Part shown: piece after piece, positions 1-6,203 of the stretch
Layout: the number at the start of each line of letters is the position of its first letter
How positions within the stretch are numbered: position 1 is the first letter of the stretch
Assembly (NCBI GenBank): GCA_046302855.1
Contig: JBKCHH010000092.1
Location: 1 to 8,842 of the forward strand
From: JBKCHH01 sp046302855
Lineage (GTDB): Bacteria; Pseudomonadota; Alphaproteobacteria; Rickettsiales; UBA8987
DNA: 8,842 bases
Direction: 5' to 3'
Translations under genes and position numbers: made by a program
The notes under the pieces: generated by a model
Told to the model about the DNA's origin: nothing
The model's database searches: none
What the model saw: only the letters and a program-made list of their open reading frames with translations

Positions 1-181
1 ATTCTTTTTAGCACTCTTATTTTTGCACTTTACGCATGTTTTTTTTCATAATCTTATAATTTATTTATAAGTTCCACCCTATAAACCACTGCCACCCTAC
101 TTGATACTACTTTTTTAGCACCACACTTATTTAATTATGCCGGCATACTTCAAGCATAATGGAATAGCACAAGCCCTTTAG
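1..181. other. Intergenic stretch without a convincing gene
   Basis: No reading frame here looks coding; the longest ATG frame I find on the minus strand near the left edge stops after about ten codons. It does contain short symmetric sequence. There is a perfect 12-bp palindrome, TATGCCGGCATA, at 136-147. An ATTATGC (134-140) and GCATAAT (154-160) pair could form a 7-bp stem with a 13-nt loop. TAGGGTGG occurs twice on the minus strand (74-81 and 92-99) with an 18-bp period. No U-tract follows the stem on the minus strand, so I do not call it a terminator for the upstream minus-strand genes. Function is unknown. Confidence 0.5.
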
Positions 182-304
182 CTATTTTTTATTTTTATCT
201 GGTGTTTTTTCCTTATTATTGTCTTTACTCCTGTCTTGTCTGTTAGCAGGTAAAGGAGGGACATTTTTTTCAATCAATTCAGTCTTATCTCTTTTATTTT
301 CCAT
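182..304 (-). CDS. Possible 40-aa lysine-rich, proline-containing small protein
   Basis: An ATG six bases after the stop of the membrane protein gene at 311-676 opens a 40-codon frame ending in TAG. The product begins MENKRDKTELIEKNVPPLP and ends in a very charged tail rich in Lys, Asp and Asn. It has no hydrophobic segment and would be a soluble, probably disordered cytosolic peptide. The frame is the same as that of the preceding gene: TAG, AGT, ATT, then ATG. It could therefore be a coupled small gene, a C-terminal extension lost through a new stop codon, or chance in AT-rich DNA. A weak AGAG lies upstream of the ATG. The VPPLP stretch and the tight spacing make me favour a real, translationally coupled small ORF, but the evidence is thin. 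I do not recognise the family. Confidence 0.4.
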   Translation of the reverse strand: MENKRDKTELIEKNVPPLPANRQDRSKDNNKEKTPDKNKK

Positions 305-310
305 AATACT

Positions 311-676
311 CTAATAATAATTAATTATTACAGAAATTGCTAACAAAATAACCCCAAAAATTGTCAAAATAAGTACAGAGTTATTTAACCACTGCGTCCT
401 TTTTGCAGATTTGCCGCCTAGTTTTTCTTTGTTTAAGTAATAATACTCTGCACTTTTAGCGGATGTAAGAAAAGCAATTAACATAAAAATTACCGAAAAG
501 GCAAAGAATATTAAAGAAGCGTGCAGAAGCCAAAGGCTATAAGTGCCTGAAATCTCTTTATATAAATTAACTACAAAACCTAAGCTAACAGACGAGACTA
601 TACCGATCATTTTTGCAAAATTTTGGTAGCCCTCTTTATGTATTGTTTTAAAATATTCAATATCCTTCTTTTCCAT
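311..676 (-). CDS. Small three-helix membrane protein, function unknown
   Basis: The 121-residue product has a charged N-terminus of about 20 residues (MEKKDIEYFKTIHKEGYQN). Three hydrophobic segments follow at roughly residues 22-38, 47-70 and 98-119. Between the second and third lies a positively charged loop (about 73-96, containing EYYYLNKEKLGGKSAKR). This predicts an inner-membrane protein whose Lys/Arg-rich loop is probably cytoplasmic. No catalytic motif is visible and I do not recognise the family. The ATG lies five bases after the gatB stop codon, so the gene is almost certainly co-transcribed and perhaps translationally coupled with gatB. That position alone does not imply a role in amidotransfer. 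A 40-codon lysine-rich ORF begins six bases after its stop, in the same frame. The well-formed hydrophobic pattern and operon-like spacing support a real gene. Confidence 0.72.
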   Translation of the reverse strand: MEKKDIEYFKTIHKEGYQNFAKMIGIVSSVSLGFVVNLYKEISGTYSLWLLHASLIFFAFSVIFMLIAFLTSAKSAEYYYLNKEKLGGKSAKRTQWLNNSVLILTIFGVILLAISVIINYY

Positions 677-681
677 AACTT

Positions 682-2145
682 CTATAATCTTTTCTTTAAA
701 ATTTCGTTTATAGCACTTGGATTTCCTTTTCCTTTCATCTCCTTCATTACCTGCCCCACAAAAAAGCCAAATAGCTGTAGCTTACCGTTTTTATATTCTT
801 GAACCTTATCTTTATTTTCATCTAGAACTTTTTGCACTATTTTTTCTATTAGGCTATTATCGGTTACCTGCTTTAAACCCTTTTCTTCTACTAGTTGAGA
901 TGCAGATTTATTAGAATTTTCAGGTAGCAACAACAGGTCTAAAATATCCTTAGCTATTTTGCCAGAAATGGTGCCATCCTTTATTAATAAAATAAGTTCG
1001 GAGAGTTTTTTTGGGGAAATTAAATTATCCTCTATGGTTTTTTCTAGTTTGTTTAAACGCCCAAGCAACTCTGCCATTAACCAAGAGGAGGCCATTTTCG
1101 CCTCCACCCCATATTCCAAAATTTCTTCAAAAAAGCTAACCAACGCCCTATCATTTACAATAGCATCGGCTTCTAAATCTAGAAGGTTTAAACTGTTGAT
1201 ATATCTATATTTTTTGGCATCTGGTAATTCTGGCAGTAATGCTTTTATTTCCTCTATTTGCTCTTTTGTAATTACAAGGGGAAGTAAATCTGGGTCTGGA
1301 AAATAGCGATAATCGTGAGCATCTTCCTTGCTACGCATTACTTTTGTAAGGCCAGTATCTGGGTTATACAATCTGGTGGCTTGAATTACCTTGCCACCTT
1401 GTTCAAGCAGTTCAATTTGGCGATGAGCTTCACTTTCAATGGCAGAAATAATATGTTTTATAGAATTTAGGTTTTTGATTTCATTTCTAGTGCCAAGCTC
1501 TTTTTCCCCTACCCTTCTAACTGACACATTGGCATCGCATCGCAAGGCTCCCTTTTCCATATCACCACTACAGGTTTCTATAGATTTTAGAATATTACGG
1601 AGCTTTTTTATATATTCCCCTGCTTCAAAAGCAGAAGAAATATCTGGCTTGGTTACAATCTCCATTAGGGCAACGCCGGCACGATTTAAATCTAACAAAG
1701 ACTTATCCTTTAGTTGATCATGCAAAGATTTTCCGGCATCTTGCTCTAAATGTATTCTTTCTACCCTTATTCTTTTCGCAATAGAATTTTCATTTACAAT
1801 GTCTATATAACCATCTGATACTATTGGCTCTTTAAATTGAGAAATTTGATAACCATTTGGCAAATCTGGGTAGAAATAGTTTTTTCTATCAAATACTGAG
1901 TGTTGATTGATGGTAGCGTTAATGGCAAGCCCACTTTTTATTGCCTGCTCCACACATTTTTTATTAATAACTGGCAACATGCCGGGAAAACCAGCATCTA
2001 TAAAAGATACATTACTATTTGGCTCTGAGCCAAATTCGGTAGAACTTCTTGAAAATAATTTAGAATCGCTAATGACCTGGGCATGAACCTCTAGCCCTAT
2101 TACCAGCTCCCACTCACCTGTTTTACCTGTTATGGTCTGTTTCAT
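682..2145 (-). CDS. gatB: Aspartyl/glutamyl-tRNA(Asn/Gln) amidotransferase subunit B
   Basis: GatB is the kinase and tRNA-binding subunit of the GatCAB complex. It activates the side chain of Glu or Asp on misacylated tRNA(Gln)/tRNA(Asn) with ATP, so that ammonia from GatA can amidate it in the cytosol. The 487 residues match the usual full length. Visible family signatures are GLEVHAQ (residues 17-23), KNYFYPDLPNGYQISQ (88-103), LNRAGVALMEIVTKPD (153-168), KGALRCDANVSVR (198-210), GTRNEIKNLNS (218-228) and HDYRYFPDPDL (277-287). The C-terminal helical tRNA-binding (YqeY-like) domain ends with GQVMKEMKGKGNPSAIN (464-480). The start fits the standard N-terminus just before WELVIGLEVH. gatC and gatA, often adjacent upstream, are not here; the upstream neighbour is a rhodanese gene. 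The leader is unusual: a strong hairpin ends about 14 nt before the ATG, and no clear Shine-Dalgarno lies between them. The next gene follows after five bases. Confidence 0.98.
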   Translation of the reverse strand: MKQTITGKTGEWELVIGLEVHAQVISDSKLFSRSSTEFGSEPNSNVSFIDAGFPGMLPVINKKCVEQAIKSGLAINATINQHSVFDRKNYFYPDLPNGYQISQFKEPIVSDGYIDIVNENSIAKRIRVERIHLEQDAGKSLHDQLKDKSLLDLNRAGVALMEIVTKPDISSAFEAGEYIKKLRNILKSIETCSGDMEKGALRCDANVSVRRVGEKELGTRNEIKNLNSIKHIISAIESEAHRQIELLEQGGKVIQATRLYNPDTGLTKVMRSKEDAHDYRYFPDPDLLPLVITKEQIEEIKALLPELPDAKKYRYINSLNLLDLEADAIVNDRALVSFFEEILEYGVEAKMASSWLMAELLGRLNKLEKTIEDNLISPKKLSELILLIKDGTISGKIAKDILDLLLLPENSNKSASQLVEEKGLKQVTDNSLIEKIVQKVLDENKDKVQEYKNGKLQLFGFFVGQVMKEMKGKGNPSAINEILKKRL

Positions 2146-2159
2146 AAGTTATAAAAATT

Positions 2160-2211
2160 AAAAACCCCCACCTTTCTATAAAGAATTTTATAAAAAGTTA
2201 AGGGGGTTTTT
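2160..2211 (-). terminator. GC-stem hairpin between the rhodanese gene and gatB
   Basis: AAAAACCCCC (2160-2169) is perfectly complementary to GGGGGTTTTT (2202-2211), giving a 10-bp stem around a 32-nt AT-rich loop. On the minus strand the G5 arm runs straight into T5, the shape of an intrinsic terminator for the rhodanese transcript that ends at 2230. The plus strand also carries a T-run after its G5, so it could work in both directions. The stem ends only about 14 nt before the gatB ATG. A promoter for gatB would therefore have to sit inside the loop or further upstream, or gatB depends on read-through. The long loop is atypical for a simple terminator. Confidence 0.65.
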
Positions 2212-2229
2212 TAAATTATTTAAAAGATA

Positions 2230-2781
2230 TTATTTTTTAACAGAAGTGTTAGCTAATTTAAAGGCTTCTGTTTTATTTCCAGCTTTTTTCCAGCCCTCAA
2301 CCCCTTCCGTATATTCTAAAATATTAGTGTAACCAAGTTCAATAGCCTTTTGTCCACCAATTTTAGAAGCTGAGCATGTAGGACCAGAACAGTAGAAAAC
2401 TACATTACCATTTTTGTTGGGAGCAACTTTAGCTAAAGACTCTGCATTTATTTGATCCGCTGGAAGGATTTTAGCATTAGGAATAATACCAGTTTGTGCA
2501 ATTCCATCAACTTTTCTAGCATCAATTATAACTAGAGTTTTATCAGTAGCTATTAGTTTTAGCACATCAGCAGTTGAAACTTCTTTAGCTTGAACCTTTA
2601 CTTGGTTTTGAGTTTGAGCTTTGCTTGCTACTTGAACATTTTCATTTACCGCATCTGGAATGTTTTGCTCATTTTTTGCAACTTCAGTGTTGTTTTCGGC
2701 TTTTTTGTTTTTTATAGAAGAGTTAAAAGCAACAGCAGCTAAAACTGCAACTAAAACTCCAAATATTACTACTTTTTTCAT
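2230..2781 (-). CDS. Membrane-anchored or exported rhodanese-like sulfurtransferase
   Basis: This 183-residue protein starts with a short Lys-containing head and a hydrophobic segment (about residues 4-20). That predicts an uncleaved signal anchor or a Sec signal peptide. A polar, Gln/Asn/Lys-rich linker (about 21-66) leads to a single rhodanese domain (about 67-170). Domain marks include VIIDARK (85-90), the active loop YCSGPTCSAS (130-139) with the presumed persulfide Cys at 131 and a second Cys at 136, and the closing GYTNILEYTEGVEGWKKAG (150-168). Rhodaneses move sulfane sulfur or act in thiol redox through that Cys. Placement outside the inner membrane is inferred from the N-terminus. 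The partner substrate cannot be told from sequence. The gene is divergent from purU across 76 bp and is followed by a hairpin terminator, so it is probably transcribed alone. Confidence 0.87.
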   Translation of the reverse strand: MKKVVIFGVLVAVLAAVAFNSSIKNKKAENNTEVAKNEQNIPDAVNENVQVASKAQTQNQVKVQAKEVSTADVLKLIATDKTLVIIDARKVDGIAQTGIIPNAKILPADQINAESLAKVAPNKNGNVVFYCSGPTCSASKIGGQKAIELGYTNILEYTEGVEGWKKAGNKTEAFKLANTSVKK

Positions 2782-2857
2782 ATATTATAAATGGTTTAGG
2801 GTTTATTTGTGTTTTCATATAAGCTTTAAAATACTATATTCAATAGTAAAAAATTTT
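2782..2857. promoter_or_regulatory. Divergent promoter region between the rhodanese gene and purU
   Basis: These 76 bp must hold the promoters of two genes that point away from each other. On the minus strand, TTGAAT followed after about 16-17 nt by TATATGA is a plausible sigma70-like pair for the rhodanese gene. On the plus strand, TTGTGT (2807-2812) lies upstream of TACTAT (2832-2837), but the 19-nt spacing is loose. Neither pair is strong, and AT-rich DNA makes such matches common. The region's role is supported mainly by gene orientation. A purine run (AGTAAAAAA) just upstream of the purU ATG is the only ribosome-binding candidate. Confidence 0.4.
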
Positions 2858-3700
2858 ATGAACTTTAAATATATTTTAAAAATCACCTGTGAAGATAAAA
2901 AAGGCATAGTGGCAAGTATTACTAGTTTTATTACCAAAATTGATGGCTTTATTATAGAATCTGCCCAGTTTGGTGATGAAAAAAGTAATAGGTTTTTTAT
3001 GCGGATTGTTTTTTCTAGCGATACTGACCTTATAGAAAATGACTTCTTTAAAACCAACTTTGCCTCTATTGAAAAAAACCTTGCTATTGAATATGAAATT
3101 TTTCCACAAGCCTATAGACCCAAAATGCTTATATTGGTATCTAAAGAGGGGCATTGTTTGCATCATTTGCTGTATAAAATTGAAAGTGGCATGCTAAACG
3201 CTAACGCCACCATAATTGCCTCTAACCACAATTCTTTAGAAAAAATTGCCACTTGGTATAATATTCCCTTTGTTTATTTGGCGGATAAAAATAAAAGGGA
3301 GGGGCAAATTCTAGAACTAATCGATAGGCATAAGATAGACCTAACTGTTCTGGCAAGATATATGCAGATACTTTCCCCACAAGTTTCTAAAAAACTTTAT
3401 GGCAAAATAATAAACATTCACCATTCTTTTTTGCCTAGTTTTAAGGGAGCAAAGCCCTATGAGCAAGCCTATGACAGGGGGGTGAAGCTAATAGGGGCAA
3501 CCGCCCATTATGTAAATGAAGAGCTAGATGAAGGGCCAATTATCACGCAAGAAGTGGTTGCAGTTAACCATTCCCACAATCCACAAGATTTAAAACAGTT
3601 GGGGCAAGATATTGAAAGTAGGGTTCTTTTTTCCGCTATCCAGGCACACAATGAACATAGGGTGTTTTTAAATGGCAAAAAAACTATAGTTTTTAAATGA
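2858..3700 (+). CDS. purU: Formyltetrahydrofolate deformylase
   Basis: PurU hydrolyses 10-formyl-THF to THF and formate, balancing the one-carbon pool and, in some bacteria, supplying formate for purine synthesis. I start it at the ATG at 2858 because this gives 280 residues, the length I recall for E. coli PurU, and begins directly with the ACT regulatory domain (ILKITCEDKKGIVASIT, residues 6-22). A longer in-frame extension to 2660 runs antisense over the rhodanese gene and is not believable. The N-terminal ACT domain covers about residues 1-83. The catalytic formyltransferase-like domain covers about 88-280 and shows LARYMQILSP (165-174), NIHHSFLPSFKGAKPY (186-201) and GATAHYVNEELDEGPII (213-229). 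By analogy with the PurN family, N186, H188 and D224 are the catalytic residues, and all are present. The gene converges on thyX, with a decayed repeat element between the two ends. Confidence 0.96.
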   Translation: MNFKYILKITCEDKKGIVASITSFITKIDGFIIESAQFGDEKSNRFFMRIVFSSDTDLIENDFFKTNFASIEKNLAIEYEIFPQAYRPKMLILVSKEGHCLHHLLYKIESGMLNANATIIASNHNSLEKIATWYNIPFVYLADKNKREGQILELIDRHKIDLTVLARYMQILSPQVSKKLYGKIINIHHSFLPSFKGAKPYEQAYDRGVKLIGATAHYVNEELDEGPIITQEVVAVNHSHNPQDLKQLGQDIESRVLFSAIQAHNEHRVFLNGKKTIVFK

Positions 3701-3731
3701 TGGTTCTGGGAGTGTTTACTAAAAATGGATC

Positions 3732-3837
3732 ATCATTGCGATAAGCTAAGCGAAGGAACAGCCCATAAGCAAGGCAGGGTTTGGATAACAGACAAGTTAT
3801 TGCAAGGAAAATCATTGTATGTTGGTTTTTTCATTGC
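3732..3837 (+). repeat. Decayed copy A of the 127-bp inverted-repeat element
   Basis: From ATCATTGCGA (3732-3741) the sequence follows the intact copy at 7270-7396 in the same orientation. Shared stretches include AAGCGA, CCATAA-CAAGGCAG, TTGGATAACAGACAA (3781-3795) and TTGCAAG. Similarity fades after about 3815, and the right inverted terminus is not recognisable beyond a TCATTGCC remnant near 3831-3838. It occupies most of the 149-bp spacer between the convergent 3' ends of purU and thyX. The loss of the right arm means it can no longer form the full long hairpin, which suggests an old insertion that is eroding. Confidence 0.75.
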
Positions 3838-3849
3838 CTAAATAATAAA

Positions 3850-4779
3850 TTATATCTTCCCCTCAAACTCTTCCCACTCTCTTTTGCTTAAATTAGAAGT
3901 TTCGAAAGAGATTTTTTCGCCTTTAATTAGCTGTTTTACCAAGGCAATTTCTTTGCCAGAAAAGCTAACCGCATTTTGGCGATAATCAATAAAGGCTTGA
4001 TAGGTAAGTGGCACCCATTTTTTCATAATATCTTGCAAAATTTCGCCGTAAACCCTTATTTCATATTGCGCATGCGCGTCATTTCGCAAGAAAACAAAAT
4101 GCATAAAGTTATGCAAATCTATCTTCCAATAAAATTGCGTATAGGTGTTAAGGGTTAGATTCATTCTGGCTAGCTCTCTAGCAATGCCTTTTTTTGACTC
4201 ATCTATTGGCTCACCCTTTTCGTTTTTATTCATTAATTTTTCGTAATTATTATAACACTGCTCGGCATCATTTTTAAGGATTTCTAAAACCTCTTTTGCC
4301 TCTGCCTTGGTTAATGCCTCTTCACTTCTACCTTGATGATTTTTTTTAGATTGTGGGGCAAGAAGCTCTACTGACGGAATATAAAATTCTCTATCCATTA
4401 CGGAATATCTGGCTGAATATTCATTAACATTGGCGGTTCTATGCCTTATCCACTGCCTTGCTACAAAAATTGGGAGCTTTACATGAAGTTTAATTTCGCA
4501 CATCTCAAAAGGGGTGGTGTGCCAGTGCTTTATTAGATAGTTAATAAGCCCCCTATCTTCATTTAATTTTTTTGTTCCCTTACCGTAAGAAACACGTGCT
4601 GCCTGCACAATGGCAGAATCATCCCCCATATAATCAACTACCCTTATAAAACCGTGGTCTAAAACTTCAAATGGTAGATACAAAATATCTTCCATTTCCT
4701 TAACCGTAGGGCGAAGGGTGGTGTGGCTTTCTTTTCTTTGCTCTAGATACTGTTCTTTTTGTTCTTTATTTATAACCAT
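3850..4779 (-). CDS. thyX: Flavin-dependent thymidylate synthase
   Basis: ThyX makes dTMP from dUMP using methylene-THF as carbon donor and reduced FAD with NADPH as reductant. It releases THF rather than the dihydrofolate made by ThyA. The signature RHRTANVNEYSARY (residues 112-125) fits the ThyX motif RHRxxSxNExSxRY except that Asn stands where the first Ser usually is. Further marks are HTTPFEMCEIKLHVKLPIFVARQW (87-110), ARELARMNLTLNTYTQFYWK (200-219) and LHNFMHFVFLRNDAHAQYEIR (222-242). These lie in the flavin and substrate regions of the family. The 309-residue length is ordinary for alphaproteobacterial ThyX. The start was taken as the first ATG of the frame; no strong Shine-Dalgarno is seen upstream, only an A-rich AAGAAAAAA. 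It is divergent from ccmB across 102 bp and convergent with purU. With purU it forms a folate one-carbon pair by position, but not an operon. Confidence 0.98.
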   Translation of the reverse strand: MVINKEQKEQYLEQRKESHTTLRPTVKEMEDILYLPFEVLDHGFIRVVDYMGDDSAIVQAARVSYGKGTKKLNEDRGLINYLIKHWHTTPFEMCEIKLHVKLPIFVARQWIRHRTANVNEYSARYSVMDREFYIPSVELLAPQSKKNHQGRSEEALTKAEAKEVLEILKNDAEQCYNNYEKLMNKNEKGEPIDESKKGIARELARMNLTLNTYTQFYWKIDLHNFMHFVFLRNDAHAQYEIRVYGEILQDIMKKWVPLTYQAFIDYRQNAVSFSGKEIALVKQLIKGEKISFETSNLSKREWEEFEGKI

Positions 4780-4881
4780 CTGGTTTTTTCTTGTGCTTAT
4801 TTTTTGCTAACATTCTTAATAAAAATAGTAATAGATTTCAATTACTTTGTTTTTTATACAAAAAGGAATAAATGAATAGAA
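4780..4881. promoter_or_regulatory. Divergent promoter region between thyX and ccmB
   Basis: Orientation requires promoters for both genes in these 102 bp. For thyX, a minus-strand TTGAAA (4841-4836) is followed after 17 nt by TAAGAA (4818-4813), a good -35 with a poor -10. For ccmB, TATACA (4855-4860) is a -10 candidate without a convincing -35. An AAGGA at 4863-4867 is the clearest Shine-Dalgarno in the window. It stands four bases before an ATG at 4872, not at a proper distance from the ccmB ATG at 4882. Confidence 0.4.
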
Positions 4882-4895
4882 ATGTCCATAGCTAA
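4872..4895 (+). promoter_or_regulatory. Seven-codon leader ORF overlapping the ccmB start
   Basis: ATG at 4872 follows AAGGA by four bases and opens a frame of seven codons (MNRNVHS) closed by TAA at 4893-4895. It overlaps the ccmB ATG at 4882 in another frame. Its stop lies ten bases inside ccmB. Ribosomes terminating there could re-initiate at the nearby ccmB ATG, so translational coupling or dampening is possible. It may also be chance. Translation is inferred only from Shine-Dalgarno spacing. Confidence 0.3.
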
Positions 4896-5493
4896 TAATT
4901 TTAAAAACGAGTTTATATTAAGCCTATCGCAATTAAATAAAATTATTGGCTCTTTAATTTTTGCCATTACCCTACTGCTAATTTTTGCCTTTGGGGCGAA
5001 ATCTTTTGATAATATTCAAGATTTTATAGTTGCAATTATTGCGATTATTACTTTCATTTCAGTTGTTTATAATGAGAGTTTAAGGTGTGGTAAAGAGGTT
5101 GAAAGTGGCTTCTACCAACAACTTATTTTAACTGCCAGTAGTGTGGAAAGTTTCTTATTAGCAAGAATATCCTTTGGTTTTTTAATAACCCTGCTTATTT
5201 GTTTTGTTGCTATTATTTTTGCTCAAATATTTTTCGATTATCTATTTGCTTGGCAAAATTACCTTTGTTTTATTCTATTCTGCCTGCAAATTTATATAAT
5301 AGCACTAGCCTTTTGCTTGCTTACAAACTTGAGTGAAAATAGCAATATAATAGCAATATTACTTAGCTTTCCCGTTGTTATTCCTGTGATTATTTTTTTG
5401 AATAACTTTTCTTTTTTACATCTGCTTGGGCTATTTTTTATCTATACGCCAATTTTGTTAGTGGTTATTAAAAACGCCTTAAGAACGGCTTAA
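4882..5493 (+). CDS. ccmB: Heme exporter protein CcmB (cytochrome c maturation system I)
   Basis: CcmB is the membrane subunit that works with the CcmA ATPase and CcmC in the system I cytochrome c maturation pathway, loading heme onto CcmE at the periplasmic side. The 203 residues contain about six hydrophobic segments: 20-38, 47-63, 95-116, 127-148, 154-173 and 178-196. Family-like features are the short charged loop KEVESGFYQQLILT (71-84), corresponding to the FEDGSLEQLLL region of CcmB, and LLSFPVVIPVIIF (160-172), corresponding to the conserved LPLYIPVLIF segment. It is slightly shorter than the typical length of around 220 residues. The ATG at 4882 has no good Shine-Dalgarno of its own, since AAGGA upstream fits the overlapping short ORF better. 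No other ccm gene is in the window, consistent with the scattered ccm genes known in Rickettsiales. The call rests on topology and these two segments, so it is less certain than the enzymes. Confidence 0.86.
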   Translation: MSIANNFKNEFILSLSQLNKIIGSLIFAITLLLIFAFGAKSFDNIQDFIVAIIAIITFISVVYNESLRCGKEVESGFYQQLILTASSVESFLLARISFGFLITLLICFVAIIFAQIFFDYLFAWQNYLCFILFCLQIYIIALAFCLLTNLSENSNIIAILLSFPVVIPVIIFLNNFSFLHLLGLFFIYTPILLVVIKNALRTA

Positions 5494-5588
5494 TTATTGG
5501 GATAGGTTCATATAACTATATTGCTAGATAGATAAGATTTGATTTCAAAAGATAAAATAATAGAGTGCAGAAATAGTTTATACAAAAA

Positions 5589-6173
5589 ATGAAATCGCAA
5601 AAACTAATAGAACTTTTTGAAAAGGAAGGGGCAATTTTACGGGGGCATTTTATCCTCTCTTCTGGTTTACATTCAGATACCTATTTGCAATGTGCCCTTG
5701 CCCTTTCTAACACTAAGCTGGCAAAAAAAATTGGTAAAGGTTTGGCAGGGTTGCTAGAAAAAACAGAGGCTAATTTAGTAGTTTCCCCCGCTATGGGTGG
5801 CGTGGTTATTGGTTATGAGCTTGCAAGACAACTTGGCATAAAAGCCATATTTTGCGAAAGGGTGGAGGGTAAATTTCAGCTAAGAAGGGGTTTTACAATT
5901 CCCAAAAAGGCAAAAATTATTGTAGCGGAAGATGTAATTACCACAGGAAAATCTTCCAAGGAAACCTTTGATGTAATTAAAGAAATAGCCCCAGATGCTA
6001 AAATTATTGCCTTAACTGCCATTTTTAACCGCTCTGGTGAGAAAAAACTAGATAAGGTGCCAATTATCGCCCTGTCTGATATAAAAATAAAAACCTTTGC
6101 AAGTGATAAGGTGCCAGCAGAACTACTCGGAGTTCCTGCTATTAAACCCGGTAGTAGATGGCTTAAGAATTAA
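5589..6173 (+). CDS. pyrE: Orotate phosphoribosyltransferase
   Basis: PyrE joins orotate to PRPP to form OMP, the fifth step of pyrimidine synthesis, in the cytosol. The 194 residues match the compact bacterial form. The substrate-binding N-terminal part shows GHFILSSGLHSDTYLQC (residues 19-35). VVSPAMGGVVIGYELARQLG (64-83) is the phosphate-binding fold. FCERVEGKFQLRRGF (88-102) carries the flexible-loop region. The PRPP motif is IIVAEDVITTGKS (110-122), with the acidic pair E114-D115. The C-terminus, ending GVPAIKPGSRWLKN, is complete. The ATG at 5589 is the natural start for this N-terminus. No clear Shine-Dalgarno precedes it. It lies 95 bp after ccmB in the same direction, so it may have its own promoter or share a transcript. 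Rickettsia species lack this pathway, so its presence helps place the organism. Confidence 0.97.
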   Translation: MKSQKLIELFEKEGAILRGHFILSSGLHSDTYLQCALALSNTKLAKKIGKGLAGLLEKTEANLVVSPAMGGVVIGYELARQLGIKAIFCERVEGKFQLRRGFTIPKKAKIIVAEDVITTGKSSKETFDVIKEIAPDAKIIALTAIFNRSGEKKLDKVPIIALSDIKIKTFASDKVPAELLGVPAIKPGSRWLKN

Positions 6174-6203
6174 GGATACCATCGCTTAAGTTCTAATTTC
6201 CCA

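Noticed and set aside
959..1717. Plus-strand frames inside gatB
   Set aside because: They are antisense shadows of a well-conserved gene, with Ser/Phe/Leu-rich composition and no domain signal.
2660..2857. Upstream extension of the purU frame
   Set aside because: It runs antisense over the rhodanese gene and adds residues that no PurU has. The ATG at 2858 yields the ordinary 280-residue protein.
2815..3166. Minus-strand frames opposite the start of purU
   Set aside because: They cover the PurU ACT domain in antisense and have the composition of AT-rich noise.
3701..3849. CRISPR array or tRNA remnant in the purU-thyX spacer
   Set aside because: There are no short repeats at regular spacing and no tRNA cloverleaf arms. 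The sequence aligns to the 127-bp element instead.
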